A stretch of DNA of 64,000 nt from Sphingomonas sp. JC676 (GTDB lineage: Bacteria; Pseudomonadota; Alphaproteobacteria; Sphingomonadales; Sphingomonadaceae): positions 248,001 to 312,000 of the forward strand of contig NZ_JACTGR010000006.1 of NCBI RefSeq assembly GCF_014489075.1, given 5' to 3'. A program made the position numbers and the translations under genes. The notes beneath the pieces were generated by a model. That model did not search any database and was not told where the DNA came from. It saw only the letters and a list, made by a program, of their open reading frames with translations. Positions 34,229 to 43,556 of the stretch are shown piece by piece. Within the stretch, counting starts at the first letter, position 1. Every line of letters starts with the position of its first letter.

Positions 34229-35656
34229 ATGAACAAAGCAATGAAATTCGCAGGCGCGGCGGCGATCGCCGGCCTGTTCGTGGCGCTGCCCGCGCTCGCG
34301 CAAGGGGGGCCGGTCAAGGCGCCCGATGCCGCGGCCGCACTCGCCATGCAGAACAAGGGCGACACCACCTGGATGCTCGTCTCCTCGGCTTTGGTGCTGA
34401 TGATGTCGGTGCCGGGCCTGGCGCTCTTCTATGGCGGCCTGGTGCGCACCAAGAACATGCTCTCGGTGCTGATGCAGGTGCTGATGATCGTCTGCGTCGC
34501 AGCGCTCTTGTGGGTCTGCTACGGCTATTCGATGGCCTTCACGAGCGGTGGCGACAACCACTTCTTCGGCGGCTTCTCCAAGGCGTTCCTGATGGGAGTC
34601 AGCGCGACCACGTCGGCGGCGACCTTCTCGAACAACGTCTACATCCCCGAATATGCCTATATCTGCTTCCAGATGACCTTCGCCTGCATCACGCCGGCGC
34701 TGATCGTCGGTGCCTTTGCGGAACGGGTGAAGTTCACGCCGCTAATCATCTTCGTGATCGCGTGGCTGACGCTCGTCTACTTCCCGATCGCGCACATGGT
34801 CTGGTACTGGGCGGGCCCGGACTATCTTCCGGACGCGCCGACCGATGGCGGCTTCCTGTTCGCCAAGGGCGCGCTCGATTTCGCCGGCGGCACCGTCGTC
34901 CACATTAACGCCGGCATCGCGGGCCTGATGGGCTGCCTCGTGATCGGCAAGCGGATCGGCTACAAGACCGAGCCGATGCCACCGCACTCGCTGACCATGA
35001 CCATGATCGGCGCCTCTTTGCTGTGGGTGGGCTGGTTCGGCTTCAACGCCGGTTCCAACCTCGAAGCCAATGGCGTCGCCGCGACTGCCTTCATCAACAC
35101 CTTCGTGGCGACTGCCGCGGCGGCAGTGAGCTGGGCGGTGATCGAGCAGATCATCCACAAAAAGCCGTCGCTGCTGGGTGCGGCCACGGGCGCCGTCGCC
35201 GGCCTCGTCGCGATCACCCCGGCTTCGGGCTTCGCCGCACCGATGACTTCGGTCGTGCTCGGCCTGGTCGTCTCGCCGGTCTGCTTCTTCTTCGTCACCA
35301 CGGTGAAGAACCGGCTGAAGTATGACGACTCGCTCGACGTGTTCGGCGTCCACTGCATCGGCGGCATCGTCGGTGCGCTGGCAACCGCCATTGTCGCCGA
35401 TCCCAAGCTCGGCGGTCAGGGCTATTTCGACTATACCAAGTTCCCCGCCGTCGCCGTCACGCCCGAGGCGTACAGCATCACCGCCCAGCTCTGGGTGCAG
35501 GTGCAGGCCGTGGCGATCACGCTGGTCTGGTCGGGCCTGGTCTCGGCGATCCTGTTCTACATCCTCAAGGTCACGATCGGCATCCGGCCGAGCGCCGAGG
35601 TCGAAGTCGAGGGTCTCGACATCAACGACCATGGCGAGCGGGCCTATAACTACTGA
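34229..35656 (+). CDS. amtB: ammonium transporter AmtB
   Basis: 475 residues: a signal-peptide-like N-terminus (MNKAMKFAGAAAIAGLFVALPALAQ) and eleven membrane segments typical of Amt. Family motifs are LALFYGGLVRTKNMLSVLMQ, DFAGGTVVHINAGIAGL with the first pore His, and VFGVHCIGGIVGALATAI with the second. The cytoplasmic C-terminus ends VEGLDINDHGERAYNY. The ATG at 34229 has AAGGGGG upstream; an ATG at 34214 overlapping the glnK stop would add five residues. Confidence 0.96.
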   Translation: MNKAMKFAGAAAIAGLFVALPALAQGGPVKAPDAAAALAMQNKGDTTWMLVSSALVLMMSVPGLALFYGGLVRTKNMLSVLMQVLMIVCVAALLWVCYGYSMAFTSGGDNHFFGGFSKAFLMGVSATTSAATFSNNVYIPEYAYICFQMTFACITPALIVGAFAERVKFTPLIIFVIAWLTLVYFPIAHMVWYWAGPDYLPDAPTDGGFLFAKGALDFAGGTVVHINAGIAGLMGCLVIGKRIGYKTEPMPPHSLTMTMIGASLLWVGWFGFNAGSNLEANGVAATAFINTFVATAAAAVSWAVIEQIIHKKPSLLGAATGAVAGLVAITPASGFAAPMTSVVLGLVVSPVCFFFVTTVKNRLKYDDSLDVFGVHCIGGIVGALATAIVADPKLGGQGYFDYTKFPAVAVTPEAYSITAQLWVQVQAVAITLVWSGLVSAILFYILKVTIGIRPSAEVEVEGLDINDHGERAYNY

Positions 35657-35724
35657 CGAGTTCGGGCGCCGCGTTCGCCTCTCCTGAGCGCGGCGCCCAC
35701 ACGATGTTCCTCCTGCGGACGACT

Positions 35725-35759
35725 GGGCCGGTGGTTTACCCCACCGGCCCTCTTTTTTT
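35725..35759 (+). terminator. Rho-independent terminator after amtB
   Basis: A perfect 10-bp stem GGGCCGGTGG (35725-35734) / CCACCGGCCC (35741-35750) with a 6-base loop is followed by TCTTTTTTT. It ends glnK-amtB transcription. The convergent GMC gene stops 3 bases beyond, but the T-run is on this strand only. Confidence 0.93.
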
Positions 35760-35762
35760 GCG

Positions 35763-37349
35763 CTAGCGCAGGTCTTCCCGGACGAACGCGGCGCAGCGTT
35801 CGCCGATCATGATGGTGGGGGCATTGGTGTTGCCGCCGATCAGCCGCGGCATCACCGATGCGTCGGCGATGTAGAGCCCGTCCGCCCCGCGCACCCGCAG
35901 ACGGGGATCGCATACCGCCTCACCGTCATTGCCCATCCGCGCAGTGCCGACCGGGTGATAGATCGTGTCGGCGCGGTTGCGGATCGCCGCTTCGAGCGCG
36001 GCATCGTCGGCCAGATCGACCGGCCAGCGGTCGCGGCCGTTGAACCGCGCGAGCGGCGACGCCTCCATGATCCGGTACATCGCGCGGGTGCCGCGCTTGA
36101 GATTCTCGATATCGGCCGGCGCGGTCAGATAGGCGGGATCGATCAGCGGCGCGGCCTGGGCGTGGCGGGATTGCAGCCGCACGGTGCCCCGGCTTTCCGG
36201 GCGTAATGCGCAGGCATGGCAGCTGAAGCCATGGCCCTTGAGTGCGGTGCGGCCATGATCCTCGACAATCGCGATCAGGAAGTGGAGCTGGATGTCGGGG
36301 CGCGGATCGGCCGGGTCGGTGCGTAGGAAAGCGCCCGCCTCGGCATAGGGCGTGGTCATCCCGCCTTTGCGGGTGAACAGCCAGCGCAGTAGCGCACCGG
36401 TCGATTTGAGCGAGCCCAGCGCCGAACGCCCGACGAAGAAGCTGCCCTCGGTCTCGAAGCTGGCGACATAGTCGACATGGTCCTGCAGATCGGCACCCAC
36501 TGCGGGCCGGTCGATCCGCACCTCAAGCCCCGTCTCCTGCAGATGCGCACCCGGGCCGATGCCCGACAGCATCAGCAGCTGCGGCGTCTGGAAGGCGCCC
36601 GCCGCCAGCACCACCGCGCGCTTGGCCCGGATCTCGCGCGCCTCGCCGCCGCGGCGATAGGCGACACCGGTCGCCCGTCCGTCGGTGAACAGGATGCGGT
36701 CGACCATCGCGTCGCAGACGATCTCGAGATTGGCGCGATCCTTGGCGTCGCTCAGAAAGGCGCGCGCCGCGCTCCAGCGCTCGCCATTTTTCTGCGTCAC
36801 CTGGTAAAGGCCGGCGCCTTCCTGCCGCGCACCGTTGAAATCGGGATTGACCGGGATCTGCAGCGCCGCCGCCGCATCGATGAACGCCTGGCTGCCGGGA
36901 TGGGCATAGGCCTGGTCGCTCACCCAGAGCGGCCCGGCATCGCCGTGAAAAGCATCGGCGCCGCGCGTGTTGTGCTCGGTGCCCGTGAACCAGGGGAACA
37001 CATCGTCCCAGCCCCAGCCGGGACAACCGAGATCGCGCCACTCGTCATAATCCGCCGGAATTCCGCGGACATAGAGCATTGCGTTGATCGCGCTCGATCC
37101 GCCCAGCCCCCGTCCGCGCGGCTGGTATCCGCGCCGGCCGTTCAGCCCCGCCTGCGGTACCGTCTCGAACGCCCAGTTGGTCGCGGGCCCCTGGAACGGC
37201 ATCATGCCCGGCATGATCGTCTTGAGTCCGGTGTTGCGTCCGCCCGCCTCGAGCAAAGCGACCGAATAAAGGCCGCCTTCGCTCAGGCGGCCTGCGGCGG
37301 CGCTCCCGCCCGATCCTCCGCCGATGACGACGATATCGGCTTCTTCCAT
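35763..37349 (-). CDS. GMC-family flavin oxidoreductase (choline dehydrogenase-like)
   Basis: 528 residues. FAD-binding VVIGGGSGGSAAAGRLSE at the start, the GMC signature GRGLGGSSAINAMLYVRG, GAFQTPQLLMLSGIG, and the C-terminal catalytic HPVGTARMGNDG and NTNAPTIMIGE. It oxidises an alcohol, but the substrate cannot be read. The ATG at 37349 lies 67 bases inside the upstream hydroxylase gene, so both may act on the same lipid or alcohol. Confidence 0.9.
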   Translation of the reverse strand: MEEADIVVIGGGSGGSAAAGRLSEGGLYSVALLEAGGRNTGLKTIMPGMMPFQGPATNWAFETVPQAGLNGRRGYQPRGRGLGGSSAINAMLYVRGIPADYDEWRDLGCPGWGWDDVFPWFTGTEHNTRGADAFHGDAGPLWVSDQAYAHPGSQAFIDAAAALQIPVNPDFNGARQEGAGLYQVTQKNGERWSAARAFLSDAKDRANLEIVCDAMVDRILFTDGRATGVAYRRGGEAREIRAKRAVVLAAGAFQTPQLLMLSGIGPGAHLQETGLEVRIDRPAVGADLQDHVDYVASFETEGSFFVGRSALGSLKSTGALLRWLFTRKGGMTTPYAEAGAFLRTDPADPRPDIQLHFLIAIVEDHGRTALKGHGFSCHACALRPESRGTVRLQSRHAQAAPLIDPAYLTAPADIENLKRGTRAMYRIMEASPLARFNGRDRWPVDLADDAALEAAIRNRADTIYHPVGTARMGNDGEAVCDPRLRVRGADGLYIADASVMPRLIGGNTNAPTIMIGERCAAFVREDLR

Positions 37350-38245
37350 TCGGCCCCCCGCTCCTGCCGCGCCTGCCAACGCGCCTTTATGGTCTCGGAT
37401 GTGTCGCGGCTGCCGTCGTGGCTCCAGCCCGGCGGCGCGGCGATGTAGAGCCAGCGCGCCTTCCAGCTCGGCGCGTGCCACACGTCGCTCGCGATGCCGA
37501 TCCATTCATGGGTGGCGGCCCACAGCACATTGAAGCTGCCGAGATTCTTGACAATGCCGTAGCGCGGCCGGTCGTCGCCGCGCTCGGGCTCATAGGTGCC
37601 GAACCATTTGTCCCAGACGATGAAGACGCCGGCATAATTCTTGTCGAGATAGCGCGGATTGGTTGCGTGGTGGACGCGGTGGTGCGACGGCGTGTTCATC
37701 ACCGCCTCGAACCACTTGGGCATCCGATCGATCACCTCGGTGTGGATCCAGAACTGGTAGATCAGGTTGATCCCCGCCACGAAGAACACCATCGCCGGTG
37801 GGAAGCCGATCAGGAACAATGGCAGCCGGAACAGGAAGCCGATCGAGATGAAGCCGGTCCAGGTCTGCCGGAGCGCCGTCGACAGATTATAATGCTGGCT
37901 CGAATGGTGGATGACGTGGCTCGCCCAGAACCACCGCACCCGGTGCGCCGAGCGATGAAAGAGATAATAAGCGAGGTCGTCGATCACGAAGGCGATGACG
38001 AACCAGTACCAAGCATAGGAAATGTCGAAGAGGCGGAACTGCCATACCCACATCGCCAGCGCGAACACCGCGCCGCCGGTGATGAGCCCGGCGACGGTGC
38101 TGCCCAGCCCCAGCGCCAGCGAGGTCAGCGTGTCGCGCGGACAATAGCGCCGACGGTCCTTGGCCCAGGCGACGACCATCTCGGCCAGCACCAGCAGCAC
38201 GAAGCCGGGTATGGCGAGGTCGACGGGATTGGGCAGATCAGGCAT
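37283..38245 (-). CDS. fatty acid hydroxylase / sterol desaturase-family membrane protein
   Basis: 320 residues with four or more hydrophobic segments and the di-iron histidine clusters HRSAH, HVIHHSSQHYN and HTPSHHRVHHATN-like repeats (FHRSAHRV, NTPSHHRVHHAT). These integral membrane enzymes hydroxylate or desaturate lipids, sterols or carotenoids. It overlaps the gene upstream by 8 bases and the GMC gene downstream by 67, in a four-gene run. Confidence 0.9.
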   Translation of the reverse strand: MPDLPNPVDLAIPGFVLLVLAEMVVAWAKDRRRYCPRDTLTSLALGLGSTVAGLITGGAVFALAMWVWQFRLFDISYAWYWFVIAFVIDDLAYYLFHRSAHRVRWFWASHVIHHSSQHYNLSTALRQTWTGFISIGFLFRLPLFLIGFPPAMVFFVAGINLIYQFWIHTEVIDRMPKWFEAVMNTPSHHRVHHATNPRYLDKNYAGVFIVWDKWFGTYEPERGDDRPRYGIVKNLGSFNVLWAATHEWIGIASDVWHAPSWKARWLYIAAPPGWSHDGSRDTSETIKARWQARQERGAEWKKPISSSSAEDRAGAPPQAA

Positions 38246-38645
38246 GGGGCGTGGTGCTTCCTAACAGGGATGTAAGTAAGCGCGCTTCGTCCGCAGATTC
38301 AAGTGTGATGACGAAGGGCTTGAGCAGCCGCTCGCCGCTGGCGACGATGACCACCGGCCCTTCCGCCGAAACCTCTGCCGGCGGGACCAGCTTGCGCGCG
38401 ACGAAGCGCGCGCCGTGGCGGCGGACCAGCGCATGGCTGCCATCCTTGCCCGCAATGATCGCGCTCTGGCCGTCCATATCGAGCCAGGCCCGGTCCGCCT
38501 CGAAATCCGCAAATGTTGTTTCCGCAATTTCGCAAGCTTCGTTCTCGCCGGCCAGCCGTGCGCCGCCGAGCCGCAGTAGATATGCCGCCAGCGCGAGCAA
38601 AAGGATCGCCGCCAGCGAACCGCCGAGCAGCGCGAACTGATTCAT
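38238..38645 (-). CDS. membrane-anchored protein of unknown function
   Basis: 135 residues: an N-terminal hydrophobic helix (FALLGGSLAAILLLALAAYLLRL) then a soluble domain containing alternating strands (AWLDMDGQSAIIAGKDGSHALVRRHGARFVARKLV). No family recognised. Its start overlaps the phosphatase gene by 4 bases (ATGA) and its end overlaps the hydroxylase gene by 8 bases, so it is the second gene of a tightly coupled operon. Confidence 0.72.
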   Translation of the reverse strand: MNQFALLGGSLAAILLLALAAYLLRLGGARLAGENEACEIAETTFADFEADRAWLDMDGQSAIIAGKDGSHALVRRHGARFVARKLVPPAEVSAEGPVVIVASGERLLKPFVITLESADEARLLTSLLGSTTPHA

Positions 38646-39070
38646 TTGTCGCCCGAAAGCGTTTCGAGCAGCGGGCGGATTCCCGAGATGTCATAGCCCG
38701 CGCCGGCCGCCTTCTCGATCAGTTCGTCGGGCGTGCCGCCGCTTTGCGCGGCAGCGAGCGCCCACAAATTGCACGAGCGCGTGCCCGACCGGCAAAAGGC
38801 GAGGACGGGGCCGTTGGCTTCGGCCAATGCCTTGGTCATCGCCTCGACCTGCTGACTCGAGAAGCCGCCCGGCGTCACCGGAATCGCGGCGTAGCCGAGC
38901 CCGGCTGCGGCCGCCGCCCGCGCGATCGATTCGCCCGATGGCTGGCCGGCTTCCTCGTCATCGGGCCGGTTGTTTATGACATAGCTGAACCCCGCCGCGG
39001 CGAGCGCCGGGATGTCCTCGGGCGAAATCTGGGGGGCGACCGAAATCCGGTCGTCGATGGTTCTGGTCAT
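38642..39070 (-). CDS. TIGR01244/DUF442 (BLH-type) phosphatase
   Basis: 142 residues. The start RISVAPQISPEDIPALAAAGFSYVINNRPDDE is typical of the beta-lactamase-hydrolase-like (Blh) phosphatase domain, and the cysteine loop AFCRSGTRSC (Cys93) is its active-site P-loop. Fused or adjacent relatives act with sulfur dioxygenases, but no such gene is here. CAGGAG lies 6 bases before the ATG at 39070; the frame remains open to 39091. First gene of the run 39070-35763. Confidence 0.85.
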   Translation of the reverse strand: MTRTIDDRISVAPQISPEDIPALAAAGFSYVINNRPDDEEAGQPSGESIARAAAAAGLGYAAIPVTPGGFSSQQVEAMTKALAEANGPVLAFCRSGTRSCNLWALAAAQSGGTPDELIEKAAGAGYDISGIRPLLETLSGDK

Positions 39071-39140
39071 GGCATGCTCCTGCTTCGGCACAAGCCTAGA
39101 CCAGGAGGGCGCTGGTCCGAAAGCGAAGAACCGCAGGCGC

Positions 39141-40907
39141 TCAGTTCTGGCGGATCACCGTCAGGAAATCCTCGCCATAGGCTTCGAGCTTGCGCGCGCC
39201 GACGCCGGCGATCCTGCCGAGCTCGGCCAGGCTGGCGGGCCGCGTGGTGGCCATGTCGCGCAGCACCGAATCGTGGAAGATCACATAGGGCGGCAACCCG
39301 GTCTCCTGCGCGATCTCGCGGCGCCGGGAGCGCAATGCCTCGAACAGCGGATTGCCGATCGGATTGGGGGCGCCCGGCTTGCCGCGCCTGGAGCGCCGCT
39401 CGCGTTTGGGCGGCAGCACCAGCGACAGATCGGCCTCGCCCTTCAGGATCGGCCGCGCGCCAGGGCCGAATTCGAGCCCGCCATGCTCGTTGGTCCGCAG
39501 CGCATCGCGCAGCAGCAGCGCGCGCGATACCGGCTTGAGCAAGGCTGCCTCGTCGCCGTCGACAATGCCGAACACCGACAGCGCCTCATGTCCGTTCATC
39601 AGGCTGCGCTCGCTCGATTGGCCGAGCAATATACTCTCGATATAGCCCACGCCGAAGCTCATGCCGGTGCGGAACACCGCAGAGAGGAACTTCTGCGCGG
39701 TCACTGTCGCGTCGATCGCGGCGGGCGGGGTCAGGCAATTGTCGCAATTGCCGCATTGTTCGGGGGTGTCCCCCTCACCGAAATGCTTGAGCAGGATGCG
39801 GCGCCGGCAGCCTCCAGTCTCGACCAGCGCGCCAAGCGCGCTCAGCCGCGTCCGCTCGCCGGCCTGGCGTCCGGGCTCGACCTCGCCGATCCGCTGGCGG
39901 GCGCGGGCGAAATCGTCCGCACCCCAGAAGAGATGCGCCACCGCCGGATCGCCGTCGCGACCCGCGCGGCCGGTTTCCTGATAATAGGCCTCGATCGACT
40001 TGGGCAGCCCGGCGTGCGCGACGAAGCGGACGTCGGGCTTGTCGATCCCCATGCCGAACGCGACCGTGGCGACGATCACCATTTCTTCGGACGCGACGAA
40101 CGCCGCCTGGTTGCGCCGGCGTACCGCGGGATCGAGCCCGGCATGATAGGGCAGCACCGGCCGGCCGCTTTCGCCCAGTTTCTCGGCGAGCTTCTCCACC
40201 GCCGCGCGCGTCTGGGCATAGACGATGCCTGGGCCGGGCTGCTCGGCGATCAGGTCGGCCACCTGGCGCGTCGTGTTCTCGCGCGGGGTGATCGCGTAGC
40301 GGATATTGGGCCGGTCGAAGCCGGCGATGATCAGTCCCTCGGCCGGGATGCCAAGCTGCTCGAGGATGTCGGCGCGGGTATGCGCATCGGCGGTGGCAGT
40401 CAGCGCGAGCCGCGGCACGTCCGCAAAGCGATCGAGCAGCGGGCGCAGCAGCCGATAGTCGGGGCGGAAATCATGCCCCCATTCGGAGACGCAATGCGCC
40501 TCGTCGATCGCGAACAGCGATAGCTTCGCCTGGCCCAGCAGGTTGCGGAAGCCTTCGCCCGACGCGCGTTCGGGGGCGATATAGAGCAGGTCGAGATCGC
40601 CGGCGCGGAAGCGCGCGATTGTCTCCTCGCGATTGTCGTCGACCGAGGTCAGTGTCGCGGCCTTGATCCCCACCGCCTCCGCCGCGCGGAGCTGGTCGTG
40701 CATCAGCGCGATCAGCGGGGAGACGACGACACAGGTCCCCTCAAGCGCGAGCGACGGCACCTGATAGCAAAGCGACTTGCCCGCGCCCGTCGGCATCACC
40801 GCCAGCGTGTTCGCGCCGGCCATCACGCGACCGATCACCTGGTCCTGGACGCCGCGAAAACCGGGGAAACCGAAAGTGGTGTGCAGGATTTCGAGCGGAT
40901 CGGCCAT
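39141..40907 (-). CDS. recQ: ATP-dependent DNA helicase RecQ
   Basis: 588 residues. Walker A TGAGKS (residues 40-45), DEAH box in FAIDEAHCVSEWGHD, the aromatic-rich loop around it, conserved motifs V and VI (GMGIDKPDVRFVAH, QETGRAGRDGDP). The zinc-binding RQC cysteines (CRRRILLKHFGE, CGNCDNC) and a C-terminal HRDC domain (VLRDMATTRPASLAELGRIAGVGARKLEAYG) are present. Restarts and repairs replication forks. Divergent from the HerA-like gene. Confidence 0.96.
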   Translation of the reverse strand: MADPLEILHTTFGFPGFRGVQDQVIGRVMAGANTLAVMPTGAGKSLCYQVPSLALEGTCVVVSPLIALMHDQLRAAEAVGIKAATLTSVDDNREETIARFRAGDLDLLYIAPERASGEGFRNLLGQAKLSLFAIDEAHCVSEWGHDFRPDYRLLRPLLDRFADVPRLALTATADAHTRADILEQLGIPAEGLIIAGFDRPNIRYAITPRENTTRQVADLIAEQPGPGIVYAQTRAAVEKLAEKLGESGRPVLPYHAGLDPAVRRRNQAAFVASEEMVIVATVAFGMGIDKPDVRFVAHAGLPKSIEAYYQETGRAGRDGDPAVAHLFWGADDFARARQRIGEVEPGRQAGERTRLSALGALVETGGCRRRILLKHFGEGDTPEQCGNCDNCLTPPAAIDATVTAQKFLSAVFRTGMSFGVGYIESILLGQSSERSLMNGHEALSVFGIVDGDEAALLKPVSRALLLRDALRTNEHGGLEFGPGARPILKGEADLSLVLPPKRERRSRRGKPGAPNPIGNPLFEALRSRRREIAQETGLPPYVIFHDSVLRDMATTRPASLAELGRIAGVGARKLEAYGEDFLTVIRQN

Positions 40908-41045
40908 CCCGCCCCGCCTAGCGGTGCGGCGGGCGGCCTGTCGAGGCGATTGCGCGAACGCGATGCCCCGCGCGGTGAAACGCTAACAGCTTTTCGCCGA
41001 ACCGACCTTGCCCCTTGTGCCCCTGATCCTGCAAAGCCGCGCCAG

Positions 41046-42500
41046 ATGACGGTTCGCGTAGACATGGGGGTGGACGGCACCGGCAATGCGGTGTCGATGG
41101 ACCTGGAGGAGCTGCTCGCCACGCGGCTGCTCGTCCAGGGCAATTCGGGCTCGGGCAAGTCGCATCTGCTGCGCCGCCTGCTCGAACAGTCGGCCGGCCA
41201 TGTCCAGCAGGTGGTGATCGATCCGGAGGGCGATTTCGTCACGCTGGCGGACCGCTACGGCCATGTCGCGATCGAGGCGGTCGATCATTCGGAGCGCGAC
41301 GTGGCGCGCTTTGCCGCGCGGATCCGCGAGCATCGCGCCTCGGTCGTGCTCAGTCTCGAGGGGCTGGAGGCGGAAGGGCAGATGAAGTGCGCCGCCGCGT
41401 TTCTCTCGGGGCTCTTCGATGCGCCGCGCGATCACTGGTATCCGGCGCTGGTGGTGGTCGACGAGGCGCAGCTCTTCGCGCCCGCCGGCGGCGGCGAGGT
41501 GGCCGAGGAGGTCCGCCGCGCCTCGCTCGGCGCGATGACCAATCTGATGTGCCGCGGCCGCAAGCGCGGTCTCGCCGGGGTGATCGCAACGCAGCGGCTG
41601 GCAAAGCTCGCCAAGAATGTCGCGGCCGAAGCGTCGAACTTCCTGATGGGCCGCACCTTTCTCGACATCGACATGGCGCGCGCGGCGGATCTGCTCGGCA
41701 TGGAGCGCCGCCAGGCCGAGGCGATCCGCGACCTCGAGCGCGGCACCTTCCTCGCGCTCGGCCCCGCCGTCGCGCGGCGCCCGGTCGCGATCCGCATCGG
41801 CGCGGTCGAGACCAGCGCGCGCAGCTCGAGCCCCAAGCTCACGCCGCTGCCCCAGGCGCCGGCCGAGGGAATCAAGGACATGCTGCTCGCCCCTGCCGAG
41901 CCGACATGGACGCCGCCCGCGCCGTCGCCTGCGCCGAAGCCGCTGGCATCGGAGACCTTGATCGAGGCGCTGGCGCGCTCCACGTCGGTGGCCGCGGAGC
42001 CCGAGCCGGACCGCGATCCCGAGGAAACCGCGGGCCTGATCGCCGACGTGCTGCGCGACATCGTCGGCGATGGCGAATCCGCGCTGCGCTCGCCCGCCGT
42101 GCTCTATCAGGATTTCCTCGTCCGCTGCCGGATGGTCGGGCTGGCCCGCCCGCCGCTCGATCTGTCGAACTTCGTCCGCCGGCTCTCGGCGGCGCGCGCC
42201 GGCATCCATGGCGATCCCGACGAGGATTGGAGCCAGGCGCTAGACGCCGCCGGCGCGCTGCCCGACGACATGCTCGGCCCGTTCCTGCTGGTCGCCCGCG
42301 CCGCGCGCGAGGGGCTGCCCTGCCCGAGCGATACCGAGATCGCCGCGAGCTACGGCACCAGCTCGCTTGGCCGCGTCCGCCGGCTGATGACCTATATCGA
42401 GAGCCGCGACCTGTTCGTCACCCGCGTCGATCTGTCGGGCAAGCGCTCGATCACCATCCCTCGACTCGGCTGGACGACGCAGCCCGCCGAAGTCGGCTAG
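41046..42500 (+). CDS. HerA/DUF87-type ATPase
   Basis: 484 residues. The FtsK/HerA-like motor has Walker A QGNSGSGKS (residues 31-39), Walker B VVVDEAQLF, and the arginine-finger-like RGRKRGL with IATQRLAKLAKNV. A proline-rich linker (around residue 290) leads to a C-terminal helical/winged-helix-like region (GLPCPSDTEIAASYGTSSLGRVRRLMTYIESRDLF). No NurA nuclease is adjacent. It may act on DNA ends or be a DNA pump; divergent recQ suggests a repair link. Confidence 0.82.
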   Translation: MTVRVDMGVDGTGNAVSMDLEELLATRLLVQGNSGSGKSHLLRRLLEQSAGHVQQVVIDPEGDFVTLADRYGHVAIEAVDHSERDVARFAARIREHRASVVLSLEGLEAEGQMKCAAAFLSGLFDAPRDHWYPALVVVDEAQLFAPAGGGEVAEEVRRASLGAMTNLMCRGRKRGLAGVIATQRLAKLAKNVAAEASNFLMGRTFLDIDMARAADLLGMERRQAEAIRDLERGTFLALGPAVARRPVAIRIGAVETSARSSSPKLTPLPQAPAEGIKDMLLAPAEPTWTPPAPSPAPKPLASETLIEALARSTSVAAEPEPDRDPEETAGLIADVLRDIVGDGESALRSPAVLYQDFLVRCRMVGLARPPLDLSNFVRRLSAARAGIHGDPDEDWSQALDAAGALPDDMLGPFLLVARAAREGLPCPSDTEIAASYGTSSLGRVRRLMTYIESRDLFVTRVDLSGKRSITIPRLGWTTQPAEVG

Positions 42501-43429
42501 GCGGCGAGCACCTTGCGCAGCCAGGCCTCGGTCTCGGCGGCATGCGCGACGGGCAGCATATGCCCGCCGTAGATCATCTCGATCGTCCCGCCTGGGATCG
42601 CCTCCGCCGTCTTGGTGCCGTGCAGCGCGGGATCGAGCAAAGCATCCTGCCGGCCATAGAGGATCGCCACCGGCACCTTGATCTCGCCGTAACGCGGCGT
42701 GAGCCGCTCCATCTCGGTCTTGCCGATTCCGATCTCGAATGTGCCCTGCAGGAAGGACGTAGGCCGCACCGTCAGCACGCCGCCGCCGCGCGTCCCGAAA
42801 TCGGATGGCACCGAATCGGGGGCGAAGGCCTGGGTGCTCCTGAGCTTGCCCGTCCGCATCGCGATCGGCACCGCGATCGTCCAGGCGAGCGGCCCGCGCA
42901 GACCCCTGGGTACCACCAGCCCCTTGAACACGTCGGGCGGTTGGTCGACCGGCTGGGTATAGGGTGCGATCAGCGCGAGCCCGCGGACGAGTTCGGGATG
43001 GTCGAGCGCAAGCGCGAGCGACACCGCGCCGCCCATCGAATGGCCGACCAACAACGGCTTTTCCAGCCCGAGCTGCCCGATCAGCGCTGCGATCATTGCC
43101 GCCTGTTCGGCTACGCCCGCGCGGGGACCGGTGAGCTTCGAATAGCCCCAGCCCGGCCGGTCGATCAGGATCACGCGGTGGTCCATGGCCAGTCGCCCGG
43201 CCAGCGAATGCGAGAAGTTGCGCATCTGCCCCATCAGCCCGTGGAGCATCACGATTGGCGGGCCCTTCTCGTTCTCGGGTCGCATGTCGAGAAAGTGCAG
43301 CCGCGCGCCCGCCACATCGGCGAAGCTCCCGTCGGGCGGCACCGCCTCCTCGACCTTGCGGCCGACATAGGCCGACCATCCGGCGAGCGCGGCGATGGCG
43401 ATTCCGACAATTCCCAGGGGTATCAGCAT
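42497..43429 (-). CDS. alpha/beta hydrolase
   Basis: 310 residues: an N-terminal membrane helix (LIPLGIVGIAIAALAGWSAYVG), oxyanion loop VMLHGLMGQMRN, nucleophile elbow GHSMGG and C-terminal catalytic-acid/His region (LYGRQDALLDP, YGGHMLPVAHA). Probably an esterase or lipase facing the periplasm. GAGAGGA precedes the ATG. It overlaps the convergent HerA-like gene by 4 bases. Confidence 0.87.
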   Translation of the reverse strand: MLIPLGIVGIAIAALAGWSAYVGRKVEEAVPPDGSFADVAGARLHFLDMRPENEKGPPIVMLHGLMGQMRNFSHSLAGRLAMDHRVILIDRPGWGYSKLTGPRAGVAEQAAMIAALIGQLGLEKPLLVGHSMGGAVSLALALDHPELVRGLALIAPYTQPVDQPPDVFKGLVVPRGLRGPLAWTIAVPIAMRTGKLRSTQAFAPDSVPSDFGTRGGGVLTVRPTSFLQGTFEIGIGKTEMERLTPRYGEIKVPVAILYGRQDALLDPALHGTKTAEAIPGGTIEMIYGGHMLPVAHAAETEAWLRKVLAA

Positions 43430-43556
43430 CGCGTCCTCTCCGTTTTCAGTGCGACGATAGCCTGATCGTGCGCGAAAGCCATGAACGCGTCGCGGACGGG
43501 ATTGCGACCGAAGCCGCCCCATGCTCCAGTCTCGCCGGACAAAAGGGGAGGATTGC

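Noticed and set aside
41387..43465. 692-residue plus-strand reading frame
   Set aside because: Alternate frame across the HerA-like gene and antisense to the hydrolase; Arg-rich composition without fold.
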